Origin: Lentisphaerota bacterium
Lineage (GTDB): Bacteria; Verrucomicrobiota; Lentisphaeria; Victivallales; GWF2-50-93
Direction: 5' to 3'
Length of the DNA stretch: 6,365 nucleotides
Assembly (NCBI GenBank): GCA_025360875.1
Contig: JANYBI010000155.1
Coordinates: 1-6,365 of the forward strand
The notes under the pieces were generated by a model, which was not told the DNA's origin, did not search any database, and saw nothing but the letters and a program-made list of their open reading frames with translations. Within the stretch, counting starts at the first letter, position 1; each line of letters opens with the position of its first letter. The position numbers and the translations under genes were made by a program. Positions 1-5,098 of this stretch are shown piece by piece.

Positions 1-226
1 ATATTTTTTCAAGAGACCCATTGACGCATGGTTTCCTGGATGAATACGGAAAGCTCTGGTACATGTGGGCGTTCAGGTCGGAAAAGCGTTTTGAGGGGGA
101 CGGACGCGGCTCTCGTCGGGTCGAGGACGAACGCCACTATCTTTTCCGACCTGAACGCCCACATGTACCAGAGCTTTCCGTATTCATCCAGGAAACCATG
201 CGTCAATGGGTCTCTTGAAAAAATAT
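1..226. repeat. Perfect 86-bp inverted repeat with 54-nt spacer
   Basis: Bases 1-86 are the exact reverse complement of bases 141-226, separated by a 54-nt spacer (87-140). As RNA or single-stranded DNA this would be a very long perfect hairpin. Both arms read open over about 65 codons in one frame on each strand, which follows from the symmetry and is not evidence of a gene. The left arm begins at the first base of the window, so the repeat could extend further left or the sequence could simply begin there. No transposase, tRNA or T-tract terminator accompanies it. It could be a natural palindromic element, a foldback or inverted-duplication assembly artefact, or the edge of a larger inverted repeat. 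Confidence 0.95.
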
Positions 227-229
227 TAG

Positions 230-247
230 TTTTTTTTGGGGGGGGGG
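230..247. repeat. T8-G10 homopolymer junction
   Basis: Eight T (230-237) are followed directly by ten G (238-247), just after the right arm of the inverted repeat and about 70 nt before the first small gene. Runs of ten G are rare outside contingency loci and can change length by slipped-strand mispairing. They are also a common place for sequencing error. The tract lies in non-coding DNA next to a weak promoter-like sequence, so any effect would be on transcription. Confidence 0.9.
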
Positions 248-250
248 AGT

Positions 251-278
251 TTGTAAGATTATCCGGAGAAATTACATT
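251..278 (+). promoter_or_regulatory. Weak candidate sigma70-type promoter
   Basis: TTGTAA (251-256) and TACATT (273-278) are separated by 16 nt and would start transcription roughly 30 nt before the DUF3309-type gene. The -10 match is mediocre. The G10 tract ends 3 nt upstream of the -35-like hexamer, so its length could affect upstream contacts. This is a sequence match only. Confidence 0.25.
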
Positions 279-317
279 GATACGTAGTTTACTGAATATT
301 TACAGACAAGGAGCAGT

Positions 318-476
318 ATGACTATCCATACGATTCTAATTGTTATCTTGATTCTCTTTCTCCTAGGCGCGTTGCCCGCATGGCCCCACAGCAGGAAATG
401 GGGCTACTACCCAAGCGGTGGCCTCGGGATGGTTGTCATAATCATTATCATACTGATTCTTTTGGGACGCCTATAG
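318..476 (+). CDS. DUF3309-type small membrane protein
   Basis: This 52-aa protein starts at ATG 318 with AAGGAG at 308-313, 4 nt upstream. Residues 4-17 are a hydrophobic segment (HTILIVILILFLLG). A polar hinge carries the family signature: GALPAWPHSRKWGYYPSGG at residues 17-35. A second hydrophobic segment (residues 36-50) ends in GRL. The hinge (LP-x-WPHS-x-x-WGY-x-PSGG), the two-helix layout and the length match what I recall of the DUF3309 family of small bacterial inner-membrane proteins. The biochemical function of the family is unknown; its members are often recovered near envelope or stress genes. It heads a run of four small envelope-type genes on the same strand, with the secreted repeat protein starting 51 nt downstream. 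It is complete and shows no sign of decay. Confidence 0.85.
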   Translation: MTIHTILIVILILFLLGALPAWPHSRKWGYYPSGGLGMVVIIIIILILLGRL

Positions 477-527
477 GGAAACTCTGGAATAGAATCAAGC
501 TGATAAAGTCAAAAGGAGAAAAAAGCC

Positions 528-1073
528 ATGAAAAAGACAATGAAGATTCTGATCGCATGCCTGGCCACGGTGCTGGTTTCGACCGGTGCCTTTGCCGAAA
601 CTAAACCTTTCAACTTCAGCCTTACTCCTGATGTCGCCGTCAACCCCCGGAGCGACACGATCGAGGGTTTTACCGCCAGCGTCTGGGGCGAAAACCAGCA
701 GACGTCGCTGGCGCTGGGCGTTGCCAACGGCACAGTTGGGCAGAGCGCGGGACTTAGCTTTGGTTTTATCTTCAACTATGCAGACAGCTACAAAGGGATT
801 CAATGGTCGGCGATCAACTACAACAAGAGCGACCTTCTGGGCTGGCAATCAGGTCTTGTGGACTATGTCTGGGGCGGAATGATGGGGTTGCAGGCGGGGG
901 TGGTGAATTATGCCGGACGCGTGAAAGGGCTGGAGTTTGGAATAGTCAACTATACTGATGATGTGGAAGCAGGATGCCAGATCGGGCTCATCAACATCAT
1001 CCACTCAAACAAAAGCTGGTTCGACGATCTGCCGAACAGCCTGGCCCCGACGATGATTTTGATCAACTGGTGA
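528..1073 (+). CDS. Secreted surface protein with 15-residue Gly/Asn-Tyr repeats
   Basis: This 181-aa protein has a Sec signal peptide: Lys-rich start, hydrophobic core at residues 7-19, and likely cleavage after AFA at residue 23. AAGGAG at 513-518 supports ATG 528; Met5 is a possible later start but is less well spaced. After a polar segment (24-74) come six units beginning at Gly75, 90, 105, 120, 134 and 149, each 14-15 residues. Their pattern is roughly G-h-x-x-G-h-h-N-Y followed by a polar turn, for example GLEFGIVNYTDDVEA. Such short Gly/Asn-Tyr repeats suggest stacked beta-hairpins or a small beta-barrel. They resemble surface-repeat proteins annotated after Leptospira LA_2272, though I assign that name from memory. 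The end (APTMILINW) is aromatic and hydrophobic, as in outer-membrane beta proteins. Location is probably periplasmic or outer membrane; the function is unknown. Confidence 0.8.
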   Translation: MKKTMKILIACLATVLVSTGAFAETKPFNFSLTPDVAVNPRSDTIEGFTASVWGENQQTSLALGVANGTVGQSAGLSFGFIFNYADSYKGIQWSAINYNKSDLLGWQSGLVDYVWGGMMGLQAGVVNYAGRVKGLEFGIVNYTDDVEAGCQIGLINIIHSNKSWFDDLPNSLAPTMILINW

Positions 1074-1175
1074 TTTCAAGGAATTATTATTTTCCAGAGG
1101 GAAATTATAACATGCAATAAACAGGAGGGGTGAAAAATGAAGAACATTACTAAAATCCAAGCTTGGAGGGAAAAC

Positions 1176-1268
1176 ATGATCAGCAGACTGTTAACGTGGA
1201 GCCTTTTACTTGTGGTCGTATTCTCGCTATGCGTCCTTACTGGTTGCCGGATGTTCACTATCGACTGA
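1176..1268 (+). CDS. Tiny predicted lipoprotein
   Basis: This open frame encodes a 30-aa polypeptide that is almost entirely a lipoprotein signal. It has an N-terminal Arg, a long hydrophobic core (LLTWSLLLVVVFSLCV), the lipobox LTGC with Cys24, and then only six more residues (RMFTID). GGAGGG at 1165-1170 lies 5 nt before ATG 1176. A longer version from ATG 1137 (43 aa, prefix MKNITKIQAWREN) is equally well served by AGGAGG at 1123-1128, so translation could begin at either place. I prefer the inner start because it gives a normal-length signal peptide. The mature product would be a lipid-anchored heptapeptide, in the same size class as entericidin-like lipoproteins but without recognisable sequence similarity to them. 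It lies between the secreted repeat protein and the coiled-coil membrane protein. The function is unknown. Confidence 0.55.
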   Translation: MISRLLTWSLLLVVVFSLCVLTGCRMFTID

Positions 1269-1336
1269 AGGAAACTGATCGGGAAGGCCGTGGCGCCAAT
1301 AAAGGCTCCTGTCAATCAGAAACAGAGGGAAGCGTC

Positions 1337-1867
1337 ATGGGCAAGATGATTACACTGCTGCTCTTAATTCTTTGGGCCGTTGGGTCTCTGGCCGGCTTTA
1401 TCTTTCTCTCCGTGAAGATAAATGACGGGGTTGGGCAAATAGCCGATGGTTTAAGACAGCTTGGAGAAGGAGAGCCCGAGCTCTGGAAGGGCAAGTCCAG
1501 GCTGGAAGCCGGAAAGAAGGAAGAGTCGGAAGGCAAGAAGGAATATGCGCGAGCCAGGGAAAACCTGTTCCTGGTGTGGGCGGACAAGCTTCTGAACGAA
1601 GGCAAGGGCTTCGAGGAAGCTGGAGAACGAATCACCGCAGGAGACAAGGAGATTGCGAAAGGACAGGACAAGGTTGACGATGGGGAAAAGCGAGTTGCAG
1701 CAGGCCGCCTGGCGGTCCGCCAGGGGGTGGAACAGTTGAGGAAGGCAAGGCACGCACGTCTGAGCTGTCTTGTCCTGATGGTTGTTTTAACATCCTTGTC
1801 GCTTGTGCTCGGGGTCCGTTGGAGGAAATCGCTGGTTCGGATTTTTATGCATGAGAGGGATATATGA
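1337..1867 (+). CDS. Two-TM protein with glycine-heptad helical domain
   Basis: This 176-aa protein starts at ATG 1337 (GAGGGA at 1325-1330). The frame is open further upstream to 1163, but those codons overlap the lipoprotein gene and do not look like protein. TM1 spans residues 5-26 and TM2 about 142-160, ending in a basic tail (RWRKSLVR). Between them is a highly charged helical region rich in Lys and Glu, with glycine every seventh residue: Gly31, 38, 45, 52, 59, 66, then 89, 96, (102), 109, 116, 123, 130. Gly-heptad helices of this kind occur in the extracytoplasmic part of YhgE/Pip-type membrane proteins and in phage-tail-like coiled coils. With both ends in the membrane, the helical part probably forms a hairpin or rod on one side of it, most likely periplasmic given the basic cytoplasmic tail. 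No enzymatic motif is visible. It probably shares expression with the three genes upstream. Confidence 0.75.
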   Translation: MGKMITLLLLILWAVGSLAGFIFLSVKINDGVGQIADGLRQLGEGEPELWKGKSRLEAGKKEESEGKKEYARARENLFLVWADKLLNEGKGFEEAGERITAGDKEIAKGQDKVDDGEKRVAAGRLAVRQGVEQLRKARHARLSCLVLMVVLTSLSLVLGVRWRKSLVRIFMHERDI

Positions 1868-1888
1868 TCGCTTCAGGCGAGGCGTTGA

Positions 1889-1926
1889 TGCCAGGGCTAG
1901 GGGTGCCAGGGCTGGGGGTCAAACCC
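1889..1926. repeat. Tandem 15-bp repeat ending in a GGGTcaaACCC hairpin
   Basis: TGCCAGGGCTAGGGG (1889-1903) is followed immediately by TGCCAGGGCTGGGGG (1904-1918), 14 of 15 bases identical. The second unit runs into GGGT-caa-ACCC (1916-1926). Motifs of the form GGGGTC-A-AACCC are familiar to me from small palindromic elements near REP-associated tyrosine transposases, but no transposase is present here and that link is inference. Confidence 0.7.
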
Positions 1927-2039
1927 TACACTATCAACAATTGACCTCAGTCAAATCGAGATCGGGCCAGAAAAGGAATATGCAATTAGCAGATAAATAG
2001 GCTGATGCGTATTCCGAACAATGAGAAAACAGGCCTGAT

Positions 2040-2054
2040 GGCATCCCGGATGCC
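2040..2054. promoter_or_regulatory. Operator-like perfect dyad next to the -35 of copy A
   Basis: GGCATCC-C-GGATGCC is a perfect 7-bp inverted repeat with a one-base centre, lying directly against the -35 hexamer TTGATT (2055-2060). Position and symmetry suit a dimeric regulator. The corresponding site in copy B (3299-3313) has two substitutions, both of which break arm pairing. No regulator gene is visible in the window. Confidence 0.4.
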
Positions 2055-2083
2055 TTGATTCCCTCACTTTTCCGGACTATCTT
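2055..2083 (+). promoter_or_regulatory. Candidate sigma70-type promoter, copy A
   Basis: TTGATT (2055-2060) and TATCTT (2078-2083) are separated by 17 nt. Both hexamers are identical in copy B, and the spacer differs at one base. Transcription from here would run through the 11-codon remnant and the left tail fragment into dinD, about 170 nt downstream, so it is the best candidate dinD promoter in view. Confidence 0.45.
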
Positions 2084-2164
2084 TCCAGCAGCATGAAATC
2101 AAAATTCCTATCATCCAAGGAGTAGCAGATGGTTACGCATTACGGGGGTATGGCACCAAAATGA

Positions 2165-2230
2165 TACGGTCTAACTCCCGTGGAGATTGAACTGGTGGAA
2201 TCGAGGCAGTCTGAAAAAAATAAAGATTAA
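2165..2230 (+). pseudogene. Degenerate restriction-modification C-terminal tail (left of dinD)
   Basis: After the TGA at 2162-2164 the frame reads YGLTPVEIELVES and stops at TAA 2228-2230. It matches the pattern YGLTxEEIxxVE that ends many bacterial N6-adenine methylases, type IIG enzymes and some type I specificity subunits. The canonical Leu before Tyr falls at the TGA, suggesting decay by point mutation. It is in the same frame as the orphan ATG of copy A. At the nucleotide level 28 of 42 bases match the right-hand fragment at 3121-3162. It is too short to be certain, and chance resemblance is possible for this piece taken alone. Confidence 0.4.
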
Positions 2231-2258
2231 CGTTTCATATGAAGGGGGAACTCTTACC

Positions 2259-3101
2259 ATGGGCGGGGAAATTGAAAAAAGAGGGAATGGACACATCTCG
2301 CCGTTTGAACGGATTAAGAGGACAAATCAGGCGGGTTCGGAGTTTTGGTCAAGCAGAGAATTCGCTGAAATCCTCAGATATGGCGACTACCGAAATTTCG
2401 AGTCGGTAATAGAGAAGGCGAAGCTAGCCTGTTTCAACAGCGGGCATAAGATTGAGGATCATTTCGTTGACGTCACCGAAATGATCGAAATCGGCAAAGG
2501 CGGGAAGCGGTCGGTGAGCACCGTGCTTATGTCTCGATATGCCTGCTATCTGACCATTCAGAACGCAGATCCGAAAAAGGAGATCGTCGCGCACGGCCAG
2601 ACATATTTCGCCATCCAGACACGCCGCCAGGAGCTCAACGACGAACGTATTGAAGAGGAAAGACGACTTCTTCTGCGGGATGAAATCAGGCGCCATAACG
2701 CGCAACTTGCAGATGTCGCAAAGGACGCGGGTGTCGTGGAGCCGGTTGATTACGCCATTTTCCAGAACCACGGTTATATGGGACTTTACGGTGGACTGAA
2801 ACAGGAAGACATCCACCGGCGGAAGAACCTGAAAAAAAGCCAGAAAATCCTTGATCATATGGGCAGTACAGAACTGGCTGCAAACCTGTTCCGTGCAACA
2901 CAAGCCGAGGAAAAGCTTCGCCGTGACAAGATTCAGGGCAAAGCCGCCGCAAACCGGACGCACCATGAGGTCGGAGCGAAGGTGCGGCAGACTATCAAGG
3001 AACTTGGCGGTACGATGCCGGAAAACCTTCCGACAGCCAATAGCATCAAGAAAATAGAATCGAAGCATAGGAAAGAACTTAAAGGCGGATCGCCAGATTG
3101 A
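2259..3101 (+). CDS. dinD: DNA damage-inducible protein D
   Basis: This 280-aa protein is close to the 274-275 aa of E. coli DinD. I chose ATG 2259 because AAGGGGG (2242-2248) precedes it and the family begins near SPFERIK (residues 14-20). A TTG at 2187 would add 24 unrelated residues. Conserved blocks are FWSSREFAEILRYGDYRNF (29-47), an N-terminal DNA-binding-like region of the BRO/KilA-N kind; SGHKIEDHF (61-69); SRYACYLTIQNADP (92-105); GQTYFAIQTRRQEL (113-126); FQNHGYMGLYGGL (168-180); and DHMGSTELAANLFRATQ (199-215), almost unchanged from E. coli. DinD is SOS-induced in E. coli and has been reported to inhibit RecA filament formation. Homologues often sit inside type I restriction-modification operons, which fits the methylase-like tails on both sides. 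The gene is intact, but no E. coli-type LexA box (CTG-N10-CAG) was found upstream. Confidence 0.93.
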   Translation: MGGEIEKRGNGHISPFERIKRTNQAGSEFWSSREFAEILRYGDYRNFESVIEKAKLACFNSGHKIEDHFVDVTEMIEIGKGGKRSVSTVLMSRYACYLTIQNADPKKEIVAHGQTYFAIQTRRQELNDERIEEERRLLLRDEIRRHNAQLADVAKDAGVVEPVDYAIFQNHGYMGLYGGLKQEDIHRRKNLKKSQKILDHMGSTELAANLFRATQAEEKLRRDKIQGKAAANRTHHEVGAKVRQTIKELGGTMPENLPTANSIKKIESKHRKELKGGSPD

Positions 3102-3204
3102 CGTCCTGATCTATGAGCTCTACAGTCTGGCCCTCGAGAAGATCAAGTTTGTGGAATCAAGCCGAGAGCGCGGATGGTATGTTTCTGAGTTCACTACATG
3201 GTAA
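3085..3204 (+). pseudogene. Restriction-modification C-terminal tail fragment (right of dinD)
   Basis: Overlapping the dinD stop codon in the +1 frame, bases 3085-3204 read ADRQIDVLIYELYSLAL, then EKIKFVESS, and end at TAA 3202-3204. This matches the familiar end of N6-adenine methylases and type IIG or type I restriction-modification subunits (DRxIDxLVYELYGLTEEEIKIVE). The same frame is closed by a TAG at 3055-3057, so no whole gene remains. There is no start codon or ribosome binding site. It is most likely the last ~40 codons of an R-M gene fused by deletion to the end of dinD. An alternative is that a longer dinD-tail fusion was split by a frameshift. Confidence 0.55.
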
Positions 3205-3218
3205 CTTGTTCAATTCCC

Positions 3219-3392
3219 GATCGGGCCAGATAGGGAATATGCAATTAGCGGATAAATAGGCTGATGCGTGTTCCGAACGATGAGAAAACAGGACTGATGG
3301 CACCCCTGATGCCTTGATTCCCTCCCTTTTCCGGACTATCTTTCCAGCAGCATGAAATCAAAATTCCTATCATCCAAGGAGTAGCAGATGGT
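3219..3392 (+). repeat. Direct repeat copy B (promoter and leader of the fucosidase gene)
   Basis: This is the second copy of the 174-bp unit at 1960-2133. Here the ATG at its end (3388-3390) is the real start codon of the fucosidase, with AAGGAG at 3376-3381. The copy therefore supplies promoter, untranslated leader, ribosome binding site and start codon. A CCCGATCGGG palindrome (3216-3225) straddles its left edge. Because copy B serves a complete gene, it is probably the parental version. Confidence 0.95.
3314..3342 (+). promoter_or_regulatory. Candidate sigma70-type promoter of the fucosidase gene
   Basis: TTGATT (3314-3319), a 17-nt spacer and TATCTT (3337-3342) would start transcription near 3349, giving a leader of about 40 nt before ATG 3388. 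Both hexamers are conserved in copy A. The dyad directly upstream (3299-3313) is imperfect here. Confidence 0.5.
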
Positions 3393-4395
3393 CAAGAAAC
3401 CTGTCATCAAGATTGAGGACACCCGCCGTGCGAAACTGCAGGCGTCTCCGAAGGGATTGCGCAAGTTCAAGGAGGCCGCATTCGGCCTGTCCGCCCACTG
3501 GGGACTGTATTCTCTCAGTTCCGGCGGCAATGAATGGATCTACTACGCCGACCGCATCCCCTACGAAATCTACAGGAAACGCATGGAGAAATTCAATCCT
3601 GTCAGGTTCTGTGCGGAGGAATGGGCCGACCTCATGGTCGAATCCGGACAGAAGTTCCTGCTCATCACGTCGAAACACCACGACGGTTTCTGCATATACG
3701 ATTCCGCGCATACCGATTTCACCGTCATGAACACCCCCTTCCGCCGTGACATCCTGGCCGAGCTTGCAAAGGCGCTGCGCGACAGGAACCTGGGACTCCA
3801 CTTCTATTATTCGCTCGTCGACTGGACGCATCCGGCATACCGGAAGAACTGGGGCAAGTATGTCGAATACTACCAGAACCAGATCAGGGAACTTTGCACG
3901 AACTACGGAAAGATCGAAGGAATCCTTTTCGACGGTTACTGGCCGAATGCGGGCTCGTTTTTCAGCGACAAGGCCGCGAAGGAATATTTTGCGGCGCGCG
4001 GCCCCTGGGATCTTGCCGGCACATACGACATCATACACAAGCTGCAGCCGGACGCGGTCGTTACCAACAACACGCACGTCCTGCCGCTCAAGGGCGAGGA
4101 CTACCAGGTCTGGGAACTCGATCTTCCCGGCGAAAACAAGATCGGATTCAACTGCACCGAAATTGGAGACAGGCAGACCGCCTGCTGGTGGAACCTTAAC
4201 GCGGGATGGTCGTACCAGCCGTGGAACCACAATGTCAAGAGCGCGGAATCCCTTCTCGCAACATACCGCGATGTCCGCGCGCGCGGCGCCGTCTTCCTCC
4301 TCAATGTCGGGCCAAGGCCGTTCGGAGACATACATCCCGAGGAACAGGCCGTCCTGCGGACGATGGGGCAGACGATCCGCCGCCTGAAGATATGA
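3388..4395 (+). CDS. GH29-type alpha-L-fucosidase
   Basis: This 335-aa protein would hydrolyse terminal alpha-L-fucose by a retaining mechanism. Family blocks appear in order: FGLSAHWGLYSL (32-43), the barrel-start His-Trp-Gly; KFLLITSKHHDGFCIYDS (89-106) with the HHDGF signature; TPFRRDILAELAKALR (116-131); LHFYYSLVDWTHP (137-149); GILFDGYWP (178-186), where Asp182 is the likely catalytic nucleophile; WELDLPG (242-248) and GDRQTACWW (260-268) in the region that usually completes the active site; and GAVFLLNVGPRPFGDIHPEE (300-319), ending the barrel. It is shorter than typical GH29 enzymes (roughly 450 aa or more) because the C-terminal beta-sandwich is missing. It has no signal peptide, so it should act in the cytoplasm on imported fucosides. 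The start is fixed by AAGGAG at 3376-3381. Expression comes from the duplicated leader. The acid/base residue cannot be assigned by eye. Confidence 0.9.
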   Translation: MVKKPVIKIEDTRRAKLQASPKGLRKFKEAAFGLSAHWGLYSLSSGGNEWIYYADRIPYEIYRKRMEKFNPVRFCAEEWADLMVESGQKFLLITSKHHDGFCIYDSAHTDFTVMNTPFRRDILAELAKALRDRNLGLHFYYSLVDWTHPAYRKNWGKYVEYYQNQIRELCTNYGKIEGILFDGYWPNAGSFFSDKAAKEYFAARGPWDLAGTYDIIHKLQPDAVVTNNTHVLPLKGEDYQVWELDLPGENKIGFNCTEIGDRQTACWWNLNAGWSYQPWNHNVKSAESLLATYRDVRARGAVFLLNVGPRPFGDIHPEEQAVLRTMGQTIRRLKI

Positions 4396-4499
4396 CGGTC
4401 GGCCGCGAAGTTGGAAGTTATTTGCGACTTCGACATTCTCCATGTCAAATATTTGCAGCTGAAATCCGTATTTAGGGTAATTGGAAAGGGGAATGGAAA

Positions 4500-4973
4500 A
4501 TGAAATCAAATTTCGTCATCGCCGTTTTCTTCATGCTGTCGATGTTTTTATTCCTGGACGGGAAGATCCTTGCCGGAGATGCCAAGGACAACAAGAACGA
4601 TGTCATGGCCGGAACATGGAAAGTCTCGACAAAGGCCACGAAGGTCAACAGCGGAGGACAGGATATAAGTGTTTTTACCCAGACAAGGGATCTTGTCTTC
4701 TACGACAAGGACGAAAGAAAAAAGAAGAAGATGGATATTTCCGGAAGTCCTTTCGGATTTGAGATCATCAAATCCGATGTCCAGTCCGCGTCAAAAGATG
4801 GAAAAGTCAAATTTAAGACCTCGTACCATGTGGTCTGCGATATTGCCATAGACTGGGAAGGCACGCTGAACAAGGAAGGCAACAAGATAACTGACGGGAA
4901 ATTCAGTTTCATGCTGGCTTCCGGCACTTTCACAGCGGAGAAGGTTGAAGCTGAAAAAGCCAAGGACAATTAG
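4500..4973 (+). CDS. Small secreted protein of unknown function
   Basis: This 157-aa protein has AAAGGGGA (4485-4492) before ATG 4500. It begins with a signal peptide (MKSNFVIAVFFMLSMFLFL; likely cleavage after ILA at residue 25 or after Ala28). The mature part starts with GTWKVSTKATK, typical of small beta-barrel proteins of lipocalin-like build. It continues with alternating charged and hydrophobic strands and a Lys-rich loop (DERKKKKMDI), then DWEGTLNKEGNKITDGKFSF and ASGTFTAEKVE. The G-T-L-x-x-x-G-x-x-I-x-x-G-x-F pattern followed by GTFTAxK suggests successive beta-strands, probably periplasmic. I do not recognise a specific family. It follows the fucosidase after 104 nt without an obvious terminator, so co-transcription is possible. 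Confidence 0.75.
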   Translation: MKSNFVIAVFFMLSMFLFLDGKILAGDAKDNKNDVMAGTWKVSTKATKVNSGGQDISVFTQTRDLVFYDKDERKKKKMDISGSPFGFEIIKSDVQSASKDGKVKFKTSYHVVCDIAIDWEGTLNKEGNKITDGKFSFMLASGTFTAEKVEAEKAKDN

Positions 4974-5034
4974 AATCAGGCTATTATATTGGACAATCCT
5001 CGGCTCTTGGCTTCATGAGAAAGCATCCATCCTA

Positions 5035-5062
5035 TTGAAAAATCCCTTCTGCCCGTTAAATT
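5035..5062 (+). promoter_or_regulatory. Candidate promoter of the methyltransferase gene
   Basis: TTGAAA (5035-5040) and TAAATT (5057-5062) are separated by 16 nt, about 40 nt before the start codon at 5099. The leader would be too short for a SAM-I riboswitch, and no S-box-like sequence was found in 4974-5098. Confidence 0.35.
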
Positions 5063-5098
5063 TGTACCTTTGAATAATAACGTCAAGGTGCAAACTAG

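Larger units (their letters stand above)
1960..2133 (+). repeat. Direct repeat copy A (promoter and leader)
   Basis: Bases 1960-2133 align with 3219-3392 without gaps (offset 1259) and differ at 9 of 174 positions, about 95% identity. The last 67 bases are identical. The unit holds a 15-bp perfect dyad, a sigma70-type promoter, AAGGAG (2117-2122) and an ATG (2129-2131), and it ends two bases after that ATG. Here the ATG opens only 11 codons before a TGA at 2162-2164, so copy A looks like a leader whose original gene has been replaced. Confidence 0.95.
1868..2258. other. Non-coding interval before dinD
   Basis: No intact gene is visible in this 391-nt stretch. From left to right it holds a 15-bp imperfect tandem repeat (1889-1918), a GGGT-caa-ACCC hairpin (1916-1926), a TTGAC-ctca-GTCAA hairpin (1941-1954), copy A of the 174-bp direct repeat (1960-2133) with its promoter and ATG, and a degenerate R-M-tail-like fragment (2165-2230). 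The dinD ribosome binding site lies at its right end. Confidence 0.8.

Noticed and set aside
9..218. Overlapping ~65-codon frames on both strands with identical N-termini
   Set aside because: They are the same sequence read from the two arms of the inverted repeat; there is no ribosome binding site or family match.
1163..1336. Upstream extension of the two-TM protein to an earlier ATG
   Set aside because: The extra 58 residues overlap the small lipoprotein in another frame; ATG 1337 has its own GAGGGA and begins directly at a membrane segment.
2192..2209. CTG-N12-CAG upstream of dinD as a LexA box
   Set aside because: The spacing is 12 rather than 10 and the centre is not AT-rich.
2187..2258. 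TTG start extending DinD by 24 residues
   Set aside because: The purine-rich sequence lies directly against the TTG, the added residues do not belong to the family, and ATG 2259 gives the expected length.
2424..3068. Minus-strand frame opposite dinD
   Set aside because: It is antisense to a protein nearly identical in several blocks to known DinD.
4406..4432. CGAAGT / ACTTCG hairpin after the fucosidase gene as terminator
   Set aside because: The stem is only 6 bp with a 15-nt loop and no T tract follows.
3370..4509. 379-codon open frame on the minus strand across the fucosidase gene
   Set aside because: It is the shadow of a GC-rich gene; the + strand product has clear GH29 motifs and a ribosome binding site, while the minus product shows none.
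4974..5098. Possible SAM, SAH or cobalamin riboswitch before the methionine gene
   Set aside because: The 125-nt interval shows none of the conserved core sequences of these riboswitches, and only weak 8-bp pairing (4957-4964 with 5006-5013).
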